Assembly (NCBI GenBank): GCA_037074705.1
Contig: CM073593.1
Span: 17,241,001-17,305,000, forward strand
Direction: 5' to 3'
Source of the DNA: Zhengitettix transpicula
Lineage: Eukaryota > Arthropoda > Insecta > Orthoptera > Tetrigidae
DNA length: 64,000 nt
Under the pieces are notes generated by a model. The model did not search any database and was not told where the DNA came from. It saw only the letters and a list, made by a program, of their open reading frames with translations. The translations under genes were made by a program, and so were the position numbers. Positions 43,927 through 56,993 of the stretch are shown piece after piece (position 1 is the stretch's first letter; each line of letters begins with the position of its first letter).

Positions 43927-46900
43927 TGGTGCCGATAATGATTTGACGTCTTCCATTGAAATGGACGATGATCTTGAAAATTCTACAAATCCACAAACTC
44001 GCTTGTTCTCAATCATTTCTCATCTCAAAAGGGCGCGAAACAACGATTTAATCGTCAACGAAGGGGATTGGAGATAAGGATTAGGTGAACTATTAGGATG
44101 ACGAGATGTAGTCTGTCTCCATGAGAAACATTAACTTTACAGGATCAATTTCTCAAGTGATGAAGTCTGTTTAGTATAGCGTCTAAGTTTTTTTCTATTA
44201 TTTGAATAATCGACCAGACTCTGGGAGTTTACAGTTGCCGTTGAAAACGCTGTTCAACAATTTTAATTTTTGCGGGTCTCTGTAACAATGAATAATCAGA
44301 AACTCTTTGGAATAAATGTATTATTGGGTGTCAGTAAAGTCATGGTTTTGGTGCTGATTTTCATTTGAAGTCGTTCATTGGCATAGGCGATGGTCTTGAA
44401 TAGACGCTAATTCCACGAAGCTCGTTTGTTCTCGATCATCCTCCATGTCAACAGGACGGGAAACAACGATTTTGGCGTTTCTAAGAAGAATACAGATCAA
44501 GATTTTGTGGATTATTCGGTTGGCGAGATGTTATCAGTTTCCTTGATGGAATATTAACTCTACAGGAAAAATTTCACAAGTTATGATAGTGTTAATATGT
44601 CGACTACTTTGTGTTAAGTTGCTAATTATTTTTTGGGACGGGAGTTTATTAAAGGAATTTTTTTTAAGGTAATAATTGTTGTTGTATGTGGCGGAGACAG
44701 TTAGTTTTTAATCAGTGGTTTTGTACCCTCCACGTCTCTATTTTCTCTGCTTCCGTTAGATAAAATCTTATGCAATTGTTCGGCATTGACTATCAATTTG
44801 ATTGACGAAACAATGTCGTATTCAGTATCGTTTCGCGGTCTCTGTATTCACCCGGAGTTTGGCCGTAAATTTGAATAATCGACCAGACCCTGAGGGTTTA
44901 CAGTTGCCGTTGAAAACGCTGTTTAACAATTTGAATTTGAGCGGCTCTCTGTAACAATGAATAATCAGAAACTCTTTGGATTAAATGTTCCATTGGATGT
45001 GAGTAAAATCATGTTTTTGGTACTGATTTTCATTTGAAGTCGTTATTTGCCATGGGGCAATGGTCTTGAACAAACCTAGCTTGTTCTCGATCATTTCCTA
45101 TGTCAATAGGATGAGGAAAACGATGTCTTTGTCAACTAAGAAGTTTAGATTTCATGTTTTGGTGTATTATTCGGATGACGAGATGTTGTGTGTTTCCTAG
45201 AGCTATATATTCATTCTAGATTACCAATTTGTTAAAATAATGTTGGTTAGTATCGCTTCTACGTTGTGTTAGGTTTATAATTACGTTATTGAAGAGCAGT
45301 ATATTAAAGGATTTTTTTTCAGGTAAAAAGTGTAGATGAATGTGTAGGAAAACGTTAGTTTTTAATCAGTGATTTTATAGCCTCCTCGTGTTCATTTTCA
45401 CCGCTTCCGATATTGAATATCTTAGATCATTGTTCCGCATTGACCATCAGTTTGATTGAGGAGACAATTTCGTATTCACTATCGTTTCGCGTCCTCTGTA
45501 TTCACCCGGAGTTTGGCCGTGAATTTGAAAAATCGACCATTCTCTAGGTGTTTACAGTTGCCGTTGAAAAAGCTGGTCACCAATTTTAATTCTGACCGCG
45601 TTGCTGTGGTCATCGAATAATAAGAAAATCTGAAATTAAATGTTTCGTTAAAAGTCAGGATCATCTCGGATTTTATGCTGAATATGAACTGACGTCTTCT
45701 ATTTGCATGTACGATGGTCGTAACCAAGTGCCGAATATACAAACCGCGCTTGTTCACGATCATTGTTCATGTCAACAGGACGGGAACAACGAATTCGTCG
45801 TCAAGATAGAAGAATAAAAATCAACATTTTGTGGACTATTCGGATGTGCCGGATGTTGTCTATTTCAATTAAGAATATTAACTCTACAGGAAAAATTCTG
45901 AAGTCATGAAGTTGGTTTAGTATCGCGTCTACGTTGTGTTAGGATGCTAATTATTTTATGCGACGGGAGTTTATGAAATGAATTTTTATTGTAAAGGTTA
46001 TAAGTGTTGCTGTATGTGTCGGAATCAGTTAGTTTTTATTCAGTGGTTTAGTACCATCCACGTCTCTATTTTCTCTACTTCCTTTATGAATAGCATAAGT
46101 CATATTTCGGCAGGGACCATCAATATGTTTGTCGATAGAATGTCTTATTCACTATCGTTTCGCGGCCTCTGTATTCACCCGGAGTTTGGTTGTGAAGTTG
46201 AATAATCGACCAGACTCTGGGGGTTTACAGTTGCCGTTGAAAACGCTGTTCTACAATTTTAATTTTTGCGGGTCTCTGTAACAATGAATAATCAGAAACT
46301 CTTTGGAATAAATGTATTATAGGGGGTCAGTAAAGTGATGGTTTTGGTGCTGATTTTCATTTGAAGCCGTTCATTGGCATAAGCGATGATCTTGAATAGA
46401 CGCTAATTCCACGAAGCTCGTTTGTTCTCGATCATCCTCGATGTCAACAGGACGGGAAACAACGATTTTGGCGTTTCTAAGAAGAATACAGATCAAGTTT
46501 TTGTGGATTATTCGGTTGGCGAGATGATATCAGTTTCCTTGATGGAATATTAACTCTACATGGAAAAGTTCACAAGTTATGATAGTGTTTAGTATTTCTA
46601 CTACTTTGTGTTAAGTAGCTAATTATTTTATAGGACGGGAGTATATTAAAGGAATTATATTTAAGGTAATAATTGTTGTTGTATGTGGCGGAGACAGTTA
46701 GTTTTTAATCAGTGGTTTTGTACCCTCCACGTCTCTATTTTCTCTGCTTCTGTGAGATAAAATCTTATGCAATTGATTGACAAAACAATGTCGTATTCAC
46801 TATCGTTTCGCGCCCTCTGTATTCCCCCGGAGTTTGGCCGTGAATAATAATAATCGGCCAGACTCTCTGGGTTTACAGTTGCCGTTGAAAACGCTGTTCA

Positions 46901-49900
46901 ACAATTTGAATTTGATCGGGTCTCTGTAACAATGAATAATCAGAAACTCTTTGCATTAAATGTTCCATTGGATGTCAGTAAAATCATGGTTTTGGTGCAA
47001 ATTATCATTTGAAGTCGTTCATTGGTATAGGCGATGTTTTTGAACAGACGCTAATATCGTAAAGCTCGTTTTTCTCTATCATCTCCCATGTCAACAGGAC
47101 ATGAAACAACGATTGTAGCGTTTCTAAGAAGAATACAGATCAAGATTTTGTGGATTATTCGGTTCACGAGATGTTATCTGTTTCCTTAATGGAATATTAA
47201 CTCTACAGGAACAATTTCAATAGTCCTGATAGTGTTTGTTATGGCGTCTCCGTTGTGTTATGTTCATAATAATTTTATGGGACGGGAGTTAATTCAAGGA
47301 ATTTTTGATTATAAAGTAATAAGTGTTGATTTATGTGTCTGAAACAGTTAGTTTTTAATCAGTGGTTTAGTACCCTTCACGTCTCTATAATCTCTACTTT
47401 CTTTATGAATATCTTATGTCATTGTTCGGCAGTGACTGTCAATTTGTTTGACGATACAATGTCGTATTAACTATCGTTTCGCGGCTTCTGTATTCACCCG
47501 GAGTTTGGTCGTGAAGTTGAATAATCGAGCAGACACCGGGGGTTTACAGTTGCCGTTGAAAACACTGTTCAACAATTTCAATTCTGATCGCGTTGCTGTG
47601 GTCATCGAATAATAAGAAAATCTGAAATTGAATGTTTCGATAAAAGTTTGGATCATCTCGGAATTGATGCTGAATATGAACTGACGTCTTCTATTTGCAT
47701 GTGCGATGGTCGTGACCAAGTGCCGAATATACAAACCGCGCTTGTTCACGATCATTGTTCATGTCAACAGGACGGGAAACAACGAATTCGTCGTCAAGTT
47801 AAAGGAATAAGAATCAACATTTTGTGGACTATTCGGATGTGCCGGATGTTGTCTATTTCCTTGAGGAATATTAAATCTACAGGAACAATTTCATAAGTCA
47901 TGATAGTGTTTGGTATGGCGTCTACGTTGTGTTATGTTCATAATTATATTATGAGACGGGAGTAAATTCAAGGAATTTTTTATTATAAAGGTTATAAGTG
48001 TTGCTGTATGTGTCGGAATCAGTTAGTTTTTAATCAGTATTTGAGTACCATCCACATCTCTATTTTCTCTACTTCCTTTATGAATAGCGTTGGTCATAAT
48101 TCTGCAGTGACCATCAATCTGTTTGACGATAGAATGTCTTATTCTCTATCGTTTCGCGCCCTCTGTATTCACTCGTAGTTTGGCCGTGAATTTAAAAAAT
48201 CGACCAGACCCTGGAAGTTTACAGTTGCCTTTGAAAACGCTGTTCAATAATTTGAATTTGAGCGGGTCTCTGTAACAATGAATAACCATAAACTCTTTGC
48301 ATTAAATGTTCCATTGGATGTCAGTAAAATCATGGTTTTGGTGCAAATTATCATTTGAAGTCGTTCATTGGTATAGGCGATGTTTTTGAACAGACGCTAA
48401 TATCGTAAAGCTCGTTTTTCTCTATCATCTCCCATGTCAACAGGACATGAAACAACGATTGTAGCGTTTCTAAGAAGAATACAGATCAAGATTTTGTGGA
48501 TTATTCGGTTCACGAGATGTTATCTGTTTCCTTAATGGAATATTAACTCTACAGGAACAATTTCAATAGTCCTGATAGTGTTTGTTATGGCGTCTCCGTT
48601 GTGTTATGTTCATAATAATTTTATGGGACGGGAGTTAATTCAAGGAATTTTTGATTATAAAGTAATAAGTGTTGATTTATGTGTCTGAAACAGTTAGTTT
48701 TTAATCAGTGGTTTAGTACCCTTCACGTCTCTATAATCTCTACTTTCTTTATGAATATCTTATGTCATTGTTCGGCAGTGACTGTCAATTTGTTTGACGA
48801 TACAATGTCGTATTAACTATCGTTTCGCGGCTTCTGTATTCACCCGGAGTTTGGTCGTGAAGTTGAATAATCGAGCAGACACCGGGGGTTTACAGTTGCC
48901 GTTGAAAACACTGTTCAACAATTTCAATTCTGATCGCGTTGCTGTGGTCATCGAATAATAAGAAAATCTGAAATTGAATGTTTCGATAAAAGTTTGGATC
49001 ATCTCGGAATTGATGCTGAATATGAACTGACGTCTTCTATTTGCATGTGCGATGGTCGTGACCAAGTGCCGAATATACAAACCGCGCTTGTTCACGATCA
49101 TTGTTCATGTCAACAGGACGGGAAACAACGAATTCGTCGTCAAGTTAAAGGAATAAGAATCAACATTTTGTGGACTATTCGGATGTGCCGGATGTTGTCT
49201 ATTTCCTTGAGGAATATTAAATCTACAGGAACAATTTCATAAGTCATGATAGTGTTTGGTATGGCGTCTACGTTGTGTTATGTTCATAATTATATTATGA
49301 GACGGGAGTAAATTCAAGGAATTTTTTATTATAAAGGTTATAAGTGTTGCTGTATGTGTCGGAATCAGTTAGTTTTTAATCAGTATTTGAGTACCATCCA
49401 CATCTCTATTTTCTCTACTTCCTTTATGAATAGCGTTGGTCATAATTCTGCAGTGACCATCAATCTGTTTGACGATAGAATGTCTTATTCTCTATCGTTT
49501 CGCGCCCTCTGTATTCACTCGTAGTTTGGCCGTGAATTTAAAAAATCGACCAGACCCTGGAAGTTTACAGTTGCCTTTGAAAACGCTGTTCAATAATTTG
49601 AATTTGAGCGGGTCTCTGTAACAATGAATAACCATAAACTCTTTGCATTAAATGTTCCATTGGATGTCAGTAAAATCATGGTTTTGGTGCAAACTATAAT
49701 TTAAAGTCGTTTATTGGTATAGGCGATGTTCTTGGAAAGACGCTAATTCCGTAAAGTTCGTTTTTCTTGATCATCATCCATGTCAACAGGACATGAAACA
49801 ACGATTTTGGCGTTTCTAAGATAAATACAGATCAAGTTTTTGTGGATTATTCGGTTGACGAGATGTTATCTGTTTAGTGGATGGAATATTAACTCTACAG

Positions 49901-52900
49901 GAACAATTTCACAAGTCCTGATAGTTTTTGGTATTGGGTCTCCGTTGTTTGATGTTCATAATTATTAGATGGGACGTGAGTTAATTCAAGGATTTTTTGA
50001 TTATACAGTAATAAGTGTTGATTTATGTGTCAGGAACCGTTAGTTTTTAATCAGTGGTTTAGTACCCTCCACGTCTCTATAATCTCTAATTTTTTAATGA
50101 ATATCTTATGTCATTGTTCGGCAGTGACCATCAATTTGTTTGACGATACAATGTCGTATTCACTATCGTTTCGCGGCCTCTGTATTCACCCGGAGTTTGG
50201 TTGTGAAGCTGAATAATCGACCAGACTCTGGGGGTTTACAGTTGCCGTTGAAAACGCTGTTCAACAATTTTAATTTTTGCGGGTCTCTGTAACAATGAAT
50301 AATCAGAGACTCTTTGGAATAACTGTATTATTGGGTGTCAGTAAAGTCATGGTTTTGGTGCTGATTTTCATTTGAAGTCGTTCATTGGCATAGGCGATGA
50401 TCTTGAATAGACGCTAATTCCACGAAGCTCGTTTGTTCTTGATCATCTGCCATGTCAAACGGACGGGAAACAACGATTTTGGCATTTCTAATGAGAATAC
50501 AGATCAAGATTTTGTGGATAAATTCGGTCGGCGAGATGATATCAGTTTCCTTGATGGAATATTAACTCAGCAGGAAAAATTTCACAAGTTATGATGGTGT
50601 TAATATGTCGACTACTTTGTGATAAGTTGCTAATTATTTTTTGGGACGGGAGTTTATTAAAGGAATTATTTTTAATGTAATAAGTGTTGTTGTATGTTTC
50701 GGTGACATTTAGTTTTTAATCAGTGGTTTTGTACCCTCCACGTTTCTATTTTCTCTGCTTCCGTGAGATAAAATCTTATGCAATTGATTGACGAAACAAT
50801 GTCGTATTCAGTATCGTTTCACGGCCTCTGTATTCACCCGGAGTTTGGTTGTGAAGTTGAATAATCGACCAGCCTCTGGGGGTTTACAGTTGCCGTTGTA
50901 AACGCTGTTCAACAATTTGAATTTGAGCGGGTCTCTGTAACCATGAATAATCAGAGACTCTTTGGAATATATGTATTATTGGGTGTCAGTAAAGTCATGG
51001 TTTTGGTGCTGATTTTCATTTGAAGTCGTTCATTGGCATAGGCGATGATCTTGAATAGACGCTAATTCCACGAATCTCGTTTGTTCTCGATCATCTGCCA
51101 TGTCAAACGGACGGGAAACAACGATTTTGGCGTTTCTAAGAAGAATACAGATCAAGATTTTGTGGATTATTCGGTTGACGAGATGTTATCTTTTTCCTGG
51201 ATGGAATATTAACTCTACAGGAACAATTTCACAAGTCCTGATAGTGTTTGGTATGGCGTCTCCGTTGTGTTATGTTCATAATTATTAGATGGGACGGGAG
51301 TTAATTCAAGGATTTTTTGATTATACAGTAATAAGTGTTGATTTATGTGTCTGGAACAGTTAGTTTTTAATCAGTGGTTTAGTACCCTCCACGTCTCTAT
51401 AATCTCTACTTTCTTTATGAATGTCTTATGTCATTGTTCGGCATAGACCATCAACTTGTTTGACGATACAATGTCGTATTCACTATCGTTTCGCGGCCTC
51501 TGTATTCACCCGGAGTTTGGTTGTGAAGTTGAATAATCGACCAGACTCTGGGGGTTTACAGTTGCCGTTGAAAACGCTGTTCAACAATTTTAATTTGAGC
51601 GGGTCTCTGTAACAATGAATAATCAGAGACTCTTTGGAATAAATGTATTATTGGGTGTCAGTAAAGTCATTGTTTTGGTGCTGATTTTCATTTGAAGTCG
51701 TTCATTGGCATAGGCGATGATCTTGAATAGACGCTAATTCTACGAAGCTCGTTTGTTCTCGATCATCTGCCATGTCAAACGGACGGGAAACAACGATTTT
51801 GGCGTTCCTAAGAAGAATACAGATCACGATTTTGTGGATTATTCGGTTGACGAGATGTTATCTGTTTCCTGGATGGAATATTAACTCTACAGGAACAATT
51901 TCACAAGTCCTGATAGTGTTTGGTATGGCGTCTCCGTTGTGTTATGTTCATAATTATTAGATGGGACGTGAGTTAATTCAAGGATTTTTTGATTATACAG
52001 TAATAAGTGTTGATTTATGTGTCTGGAACAGTTAGTTTTTAATCAGTGGTTTAGTACCCTCCACGTCTCTATAATCTCTACTTTCTTTATGAATGTCTTA
52101 TGTCATTGTTCGGCATAGACCATCAACTTGTTTGACGATACAATGTCGTATTCACTATCGTTTCGCGGCCTCTGTATTCACCCGGAGTTTGGTTGTGAAG
52201 TTGAATAATCGACCAGACTCTGGGGGTTTACAGTTGCCGTTGAAAACGCTGTTCAACAATTTTAATTTTTGCGGGTCTCTGTAACAATGAATAATCAGAG
52301 ACTCTTTGGAATAAATGTATTATTGGGTGACAGTAAAGTCATTGTTTTGGTGCTGATTTTCATTTGAAGTCGTTCATTGGCATAGGCGATGATCTTGAAT
52401 AGACGCTAATTCCACAAAGCTCGTTTGTTCTTGATCATCTGCCATGTCAAACGGACGGGAAACAACGATTTTGGCGTTTCAAAGAAGAATACAGATCAAG
52501 ATTTTGTGGATAAATTTGTTTGGCGAGATGATATCAGTTTCCTTGATGGAATATTAACTCTGCAGAAAAAATTTCACAATTTATGATGGTGTTAATATGT
52601 CGACTACTTTGTGTTAAGTTCCTAATTATTTTTTGGGACGGTAGTTTATTAAAGGAATTATTTTTAAGGTAATAAGTGGTGTTGTATGTGGCGGAGACAG
52701 TTAGTTTTTAATCAGAGGTTTTGTACCCTCCACGTTTCTATTTTCTCTGCTTCCGTGAGATAAAATCTTATGCAATTGATTGACGAAACAATGTCGTATT
52801 CAGTATCGTTTCACGGCCTCTGTATTCACCCGGAGTTTGGTTGTGAAGTTGAATAATCGACCAGCCTCTGGGGGTTTACAGTTGCCGTTGTAAACGCTGT

Positions 52901-55640
52901 TCAACAATTTGAATTTTAGCGGGTCTCCGTAACAATGAATAATCAGAAACTCTTTGGAATAAATGTATTATTTGGTGTCAGTAAAGTCATGGTCTTGGTG
53001 CTGATTTTCATTTGAAGTCGTTCATTGGCATAGGCGATGGTCTTGAATAGACGCAATTTCCACGAAGCTCCTTTGTTCTCGATCATCCCCCATGTCAAAC
53101 GGACGGGAAACAACGATTTTGGCGTTTCTAAGAAGAATACAGATCAAGATTTTTTGGATTATTCGGTTGGCGAGATGATATCAGTTTCCTTGATGGAATA
53201 TTAACTCTACAGGAAAAATTTCACAAGTTATGATAGTGTTTAGTATTTCTACTACTTTGTGTTAAGTTGCTAATTATTTTTTGGGTCGGGAGTTTATTAA
53301 AGGAATTATTTTTAAGGTAATAAGTGGTGTTGTATGTGGCGGAGACAGTTAGTTTTTAATCAGAGGTTTTGTACCCTACACGTCTCTATTTTCTCTGCTT
53401 CCGTTAGATAAAATCTTATGTAATTGTTCGGCTTTGACTATTAATTTGATTGACGAAATAATGTCGTATTCAGTATCGTTTCGCGGCCTCTGTATTCACG
53501 CAGAGTTTGGCCGTGAATTTGAATAATCGACCAGACCCTGGGGGTTTACAGTTGCCGTTGAAAACGCTGTTCAATAATTTGAATTTTAGCGGGTCTCTGT
53601 AACAATGAATACCAGAAACTCTTTGGATTAAATGTTCCATTGGATGTCAGTAAAATCATAGTTTTGGTGGAAGTTATCATTTGAAGTCGTTCATTGATAT
53701 AGGCGATGTTCTTGAACAGACGTTAATCCACAAAGCTGGTTTGTTCTCGATCATCTCCCATGTCAACAGACATGAAACAACGATTTTGGCGATTCTATGA
53801 AGAATGCAGATCATTATATTGTGGATTATTCGGTTGACGAGATGTTATCTGTTTCCTTGATGGAATATTAACTCTACAGGAACAAGTTCACAAGTCATGA
53901 TAGTGTTTTGTATGGCGTCTCCGTTGTGTTATGTTCATAATTATTTTATGGGACAGGAGTTAATTCAAGGAATTTTTGATTATAAAGTAATAAGTGTTGA
54001 TTTATGTTTGTGGAACAGTTAGCTTTTAATCAGTGGCTTTGTCCCATGCACACACGTCTCCATTATCTCTACTTCCTTCATGAATATCTTATGTCATTGT
54101 TCGGCAGTGACCATCAATTTGTTTGACGATACAATGTCGCATTCACTATCGTTTCGCGGCCTCTGTATTCACCCGGAGTTTGGTCGTGAAGCTGAATAAT
54201 CGAGCAGACACCGGGTGTTTACAGTTGCCGTTGAAAACACTGTTCAACAATTTCAATTCTGATCGCGTTGCTGTGGTCATCGAATAATAAGAAAATCTGA
54301 AATTGAATGTTTCGTTAAAAGTCAGGATCATTTCGGAATTTATGCTGAATAGGAACAGACGTCTTCTATTTGCATGTGCGATGGTCGTGACCAAGTGCCG
54401 AATATACAAACCGCGCTTGTTCACGGTCATTGTTCATGTCAACAGGACGGGCAACAACGTTTTCGTCGTCAAGTTATAAGAATAGAAATCAAGATTTTGT
54501 GGATTATTCGAATGTCCGGATGTTGTCTTTTTCCTTGAGGAATATTAACTCTACAGGAACAATTTCTCAAGCAAGTAGTTGGTTTAGTTTCCCGTCTACG
54601 TTGTGTTAGGTTGCTAATTATTTTATGGGACGGGAATATATTAAAGGAATTATATTTAAGGTAATAAGTGTTGTTGTATGTGTCGGAGACAGTTAATTTT
54701 TAATCAGTGGTTTTGTACCCTCCACGACTCTATTTTCTCTGCTTCCGTTATTGAATTTTTTATGAACTGTTCGTTATTGACTATCAATTTGTTTGACGAT
54801 ACAATGTCGTATTCACTATCGTTTCGCTGCCTCTGTATTCATCCGGGGTTTGGTCGTGAAGTTGAATAATCGAGCAGACTCTGGGGGTTTACAGCTGCTG
54901 TTGGAAGAGTTGTTCACCAGTTTCAACTTGAGCGGCTCTGTAACAATGAATAATCAGAAACTGTGGATTGAATGTTCCATTGGATTTTGGGATCGTCATG
55001 GTTTTGGTAATGATTTCCATTTGACGTCTTTTATTGACTTGCGCTATGGTCTTGAACAAATGCTAAATCTACAAAGCTTGCTTGTTCTCGAACATTTCTC
55101 ATGTTAATCTGATGGGAAAAATAGGAATTTGTCGTCAACTAAGAAGATTAGAGATCAAGAATTGGTTGTATATTCGGATGAGATGTTGTCTGTTTTCTTT
55201 AGGAATATTAGTTTTAATGAATTATAATTAATTTATAAGAGGTAAGTTTATTAAAGGAAATTATTTTAAGGTAATAAGTGTAGATGAATGTGGAGACTCT
55301 GGGGGTGTTTACAGCTGCCGTTGGAAGCGCATTTCTCCAGTTTCAATTTGAGCGGGTCTCTGTAACTATGAATGATCATTAATTCTGGGGATTGAATTTT
55401 CCAATTGATGTCGGGATCATCATGGTTTCGGTGCTGATTAATATTTGACGTCTTTTATTGACTGGGGCTATGGTCTTGAACAAACGCTAAATCCACAAAG
55501 CTCGCTTGTTCTCGATTGTTGCTGATGTCAATATGACGGTAAAAAATGATTTCGTCGTCAACTAAGAAGATTAGAGATCACAATTTGTTGTATTGTTCGG
55601 ATGACCAGAAATTGTCTGTTTTCTTGAGCTATATTGGCTT
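43927..55640 (+). repeat. Satellite-like tandem array, about 17 monomers of ~670 bp
   Basis: The word CGTTTCGC (or one-base variants) starts at 44829, 45483, 46156, 46804, 47475, 48150, 48821, 49496, 50167, 50815, 51487, 52159, 52807, 53477, 54150 and 54820. Steps are 648-675 bp. Each monomer contains CGACCAGACTCTGGGGG, TTTACAGTTGCCGTTG and TTAGTTTTTAATCAGTGG. At least two monomer types alternate irregularly. A 94-codon - frame and 62-82-codon + frames recur because the monomer recurs; they shift or break in many copies, so coding is unlikely. The first and last monomers are incomplete. The role is unknown. Confidence 0.95.
46948..49690 (+). repeat. Recent two-monomer duplication inside the array
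   Basis: The block 46948-48344 recurs at 48294-49690, an offset of 1346 bp. I saw no difference between the two apart from their ends. This is far closer than other monomers are to each other and indicates a recent unequal exchange or an assembly duplication. Confidence 0.85.
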
Positions 55641-56939
55641 TGTGACTCAAGTGAATAGGATGATTGTTTTATTTAAATTTTTCCTCCAACTGTAAAAATT
55701 ATTGCGGTTTCACTCACCGACCTCCATGTATATACGAATTAAATTTTGCTGCCCACGAAGTACAAATGTACTACTGGAACTTTACTGTGTATATGGTTTG
55801 TGAATTTTTGAAAGTTTTCTTAAGTCAATTTAATTTTAGTTTATTTTGTTTTTGTTTGTAATGTGAGATATTTTTGTGATTCCAGAAACAACTAGCCTAT
55901 CTGATTTGGTGAATACCTCCCAAATGACTGTGATCACCATCCACCTCCTAGTCGTTGGATGAAATTGTACCTGGACCGCGGAACGATCAGGCCAACTCCT
56001 TTTTGCATAACTTTGTATATCAAAGTTAAAAACTTGACGTGATGGAACTGTAAAAAATTTGTTTTTATTATATTGCAATCGTCATTTAACACAATTATGT
56101 GCAATAAACTGTTTTTTATGGTTCGATTAATTGAATAAAATAAAATGTTTTTCAAATCCGTCACTTTAAATTTATGTACCCATTATTTTCGTAAAATGTA
56201 TCCTTCCTATATCTAGACCCTGACGATTACCAGATTGTAAACTTACTTGAGTTATTCGACTTTTGAAGTGACGTTTCTCTCTTTTCATCTGAGTTGTAAT
56301 CTTTTATCCACTGTAAAATATATATGGCCTAATTAATATTGTAAAGCAGCTTTGAACATCATAATTTGGGAACCAGAATGAAGATTTCGGTAAGTAAACC
56401 ACGGGCCAAGTCGTTAGGGACACTGCAAATGGATGCAAAAATGTTTTCTAATAAATTTAGTCTTTTTTTTAAAGTAAAAATTCTGAAAATGATGCAGCAG
56501 ACGATTTTTAATTCAATGATGAGATTAGAAACTGAAACTTTATAAATTTAATTAAGATAATAACGTAAGGCAAACTGATAACATATTCCTTACGAAATAT
56601 ATTCACGTGTCTGTAACGTGATTTTTTATATTTAAACGTTTCCTGGATTGATTTCAAAACAAGTTCAGGACTCCTGAAATTTATTTTGATTTTGTTGAAT
56701 TAAATCAATTTTTCGCAAGAAGTTGCAATACCGGATATGCCTAAAAAAATTAAAGACACAATGTGAATAAAACAATTCAATGTGTAGGTGTGGTGTACAT
56801 ATTGTAGCCTGATAGTCAAGTCAGACGCTCAACAATAACGTCTCATGCGGATGTATGCTGATTACTGTAAAATATAATGTGGTGGTTAATAATTAATTGG
56901 TGTATTTATTTAAAACGCTGAACAACTCCCTATAAGAAT
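55641..56939. other. Non-coding stretch, includes the probable 5' LTR of the next element
   Basis: No gene. The end, near 56760-56937, should be the LTR of the gypsy-type element, since a primer site follows at 56940. Its start was not fixed; a TG at about 56762 before AATAAAAC is one candidate. Confidence 0.4.
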
Positions 56940-56957
56940 TGGTGACTCCCGACGTGA
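56940..56957 (+). promoter_or_regulatory. Primer binding site, tRNA-Trp type
   Basis: TGGTGACTCCCGACGTGA matches the common TGGTGACCCCGACGTGA primer site with one change and stands 37 bp before the gag start. Confidence 0.7.
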
Positions 56958-56993
56958 TTAGTGCAGTTTCAGCCAGGATTCAGACGGATTCAA

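Noticed and set aside
47471..49242. Recurrent 94-codon (-) and 82-codon (+) frames in the array
   Set aside because: They repeat because the monomer repeats. Other monomers have shifted or truncated versions, so there is no sign of protein-level constraint.
43927..55640. CRISPR-like or VNTR interpretation of the array
   Set aside because: The unit is about 670 bp with no short repeat and spacer structure, in an insect-like genome.
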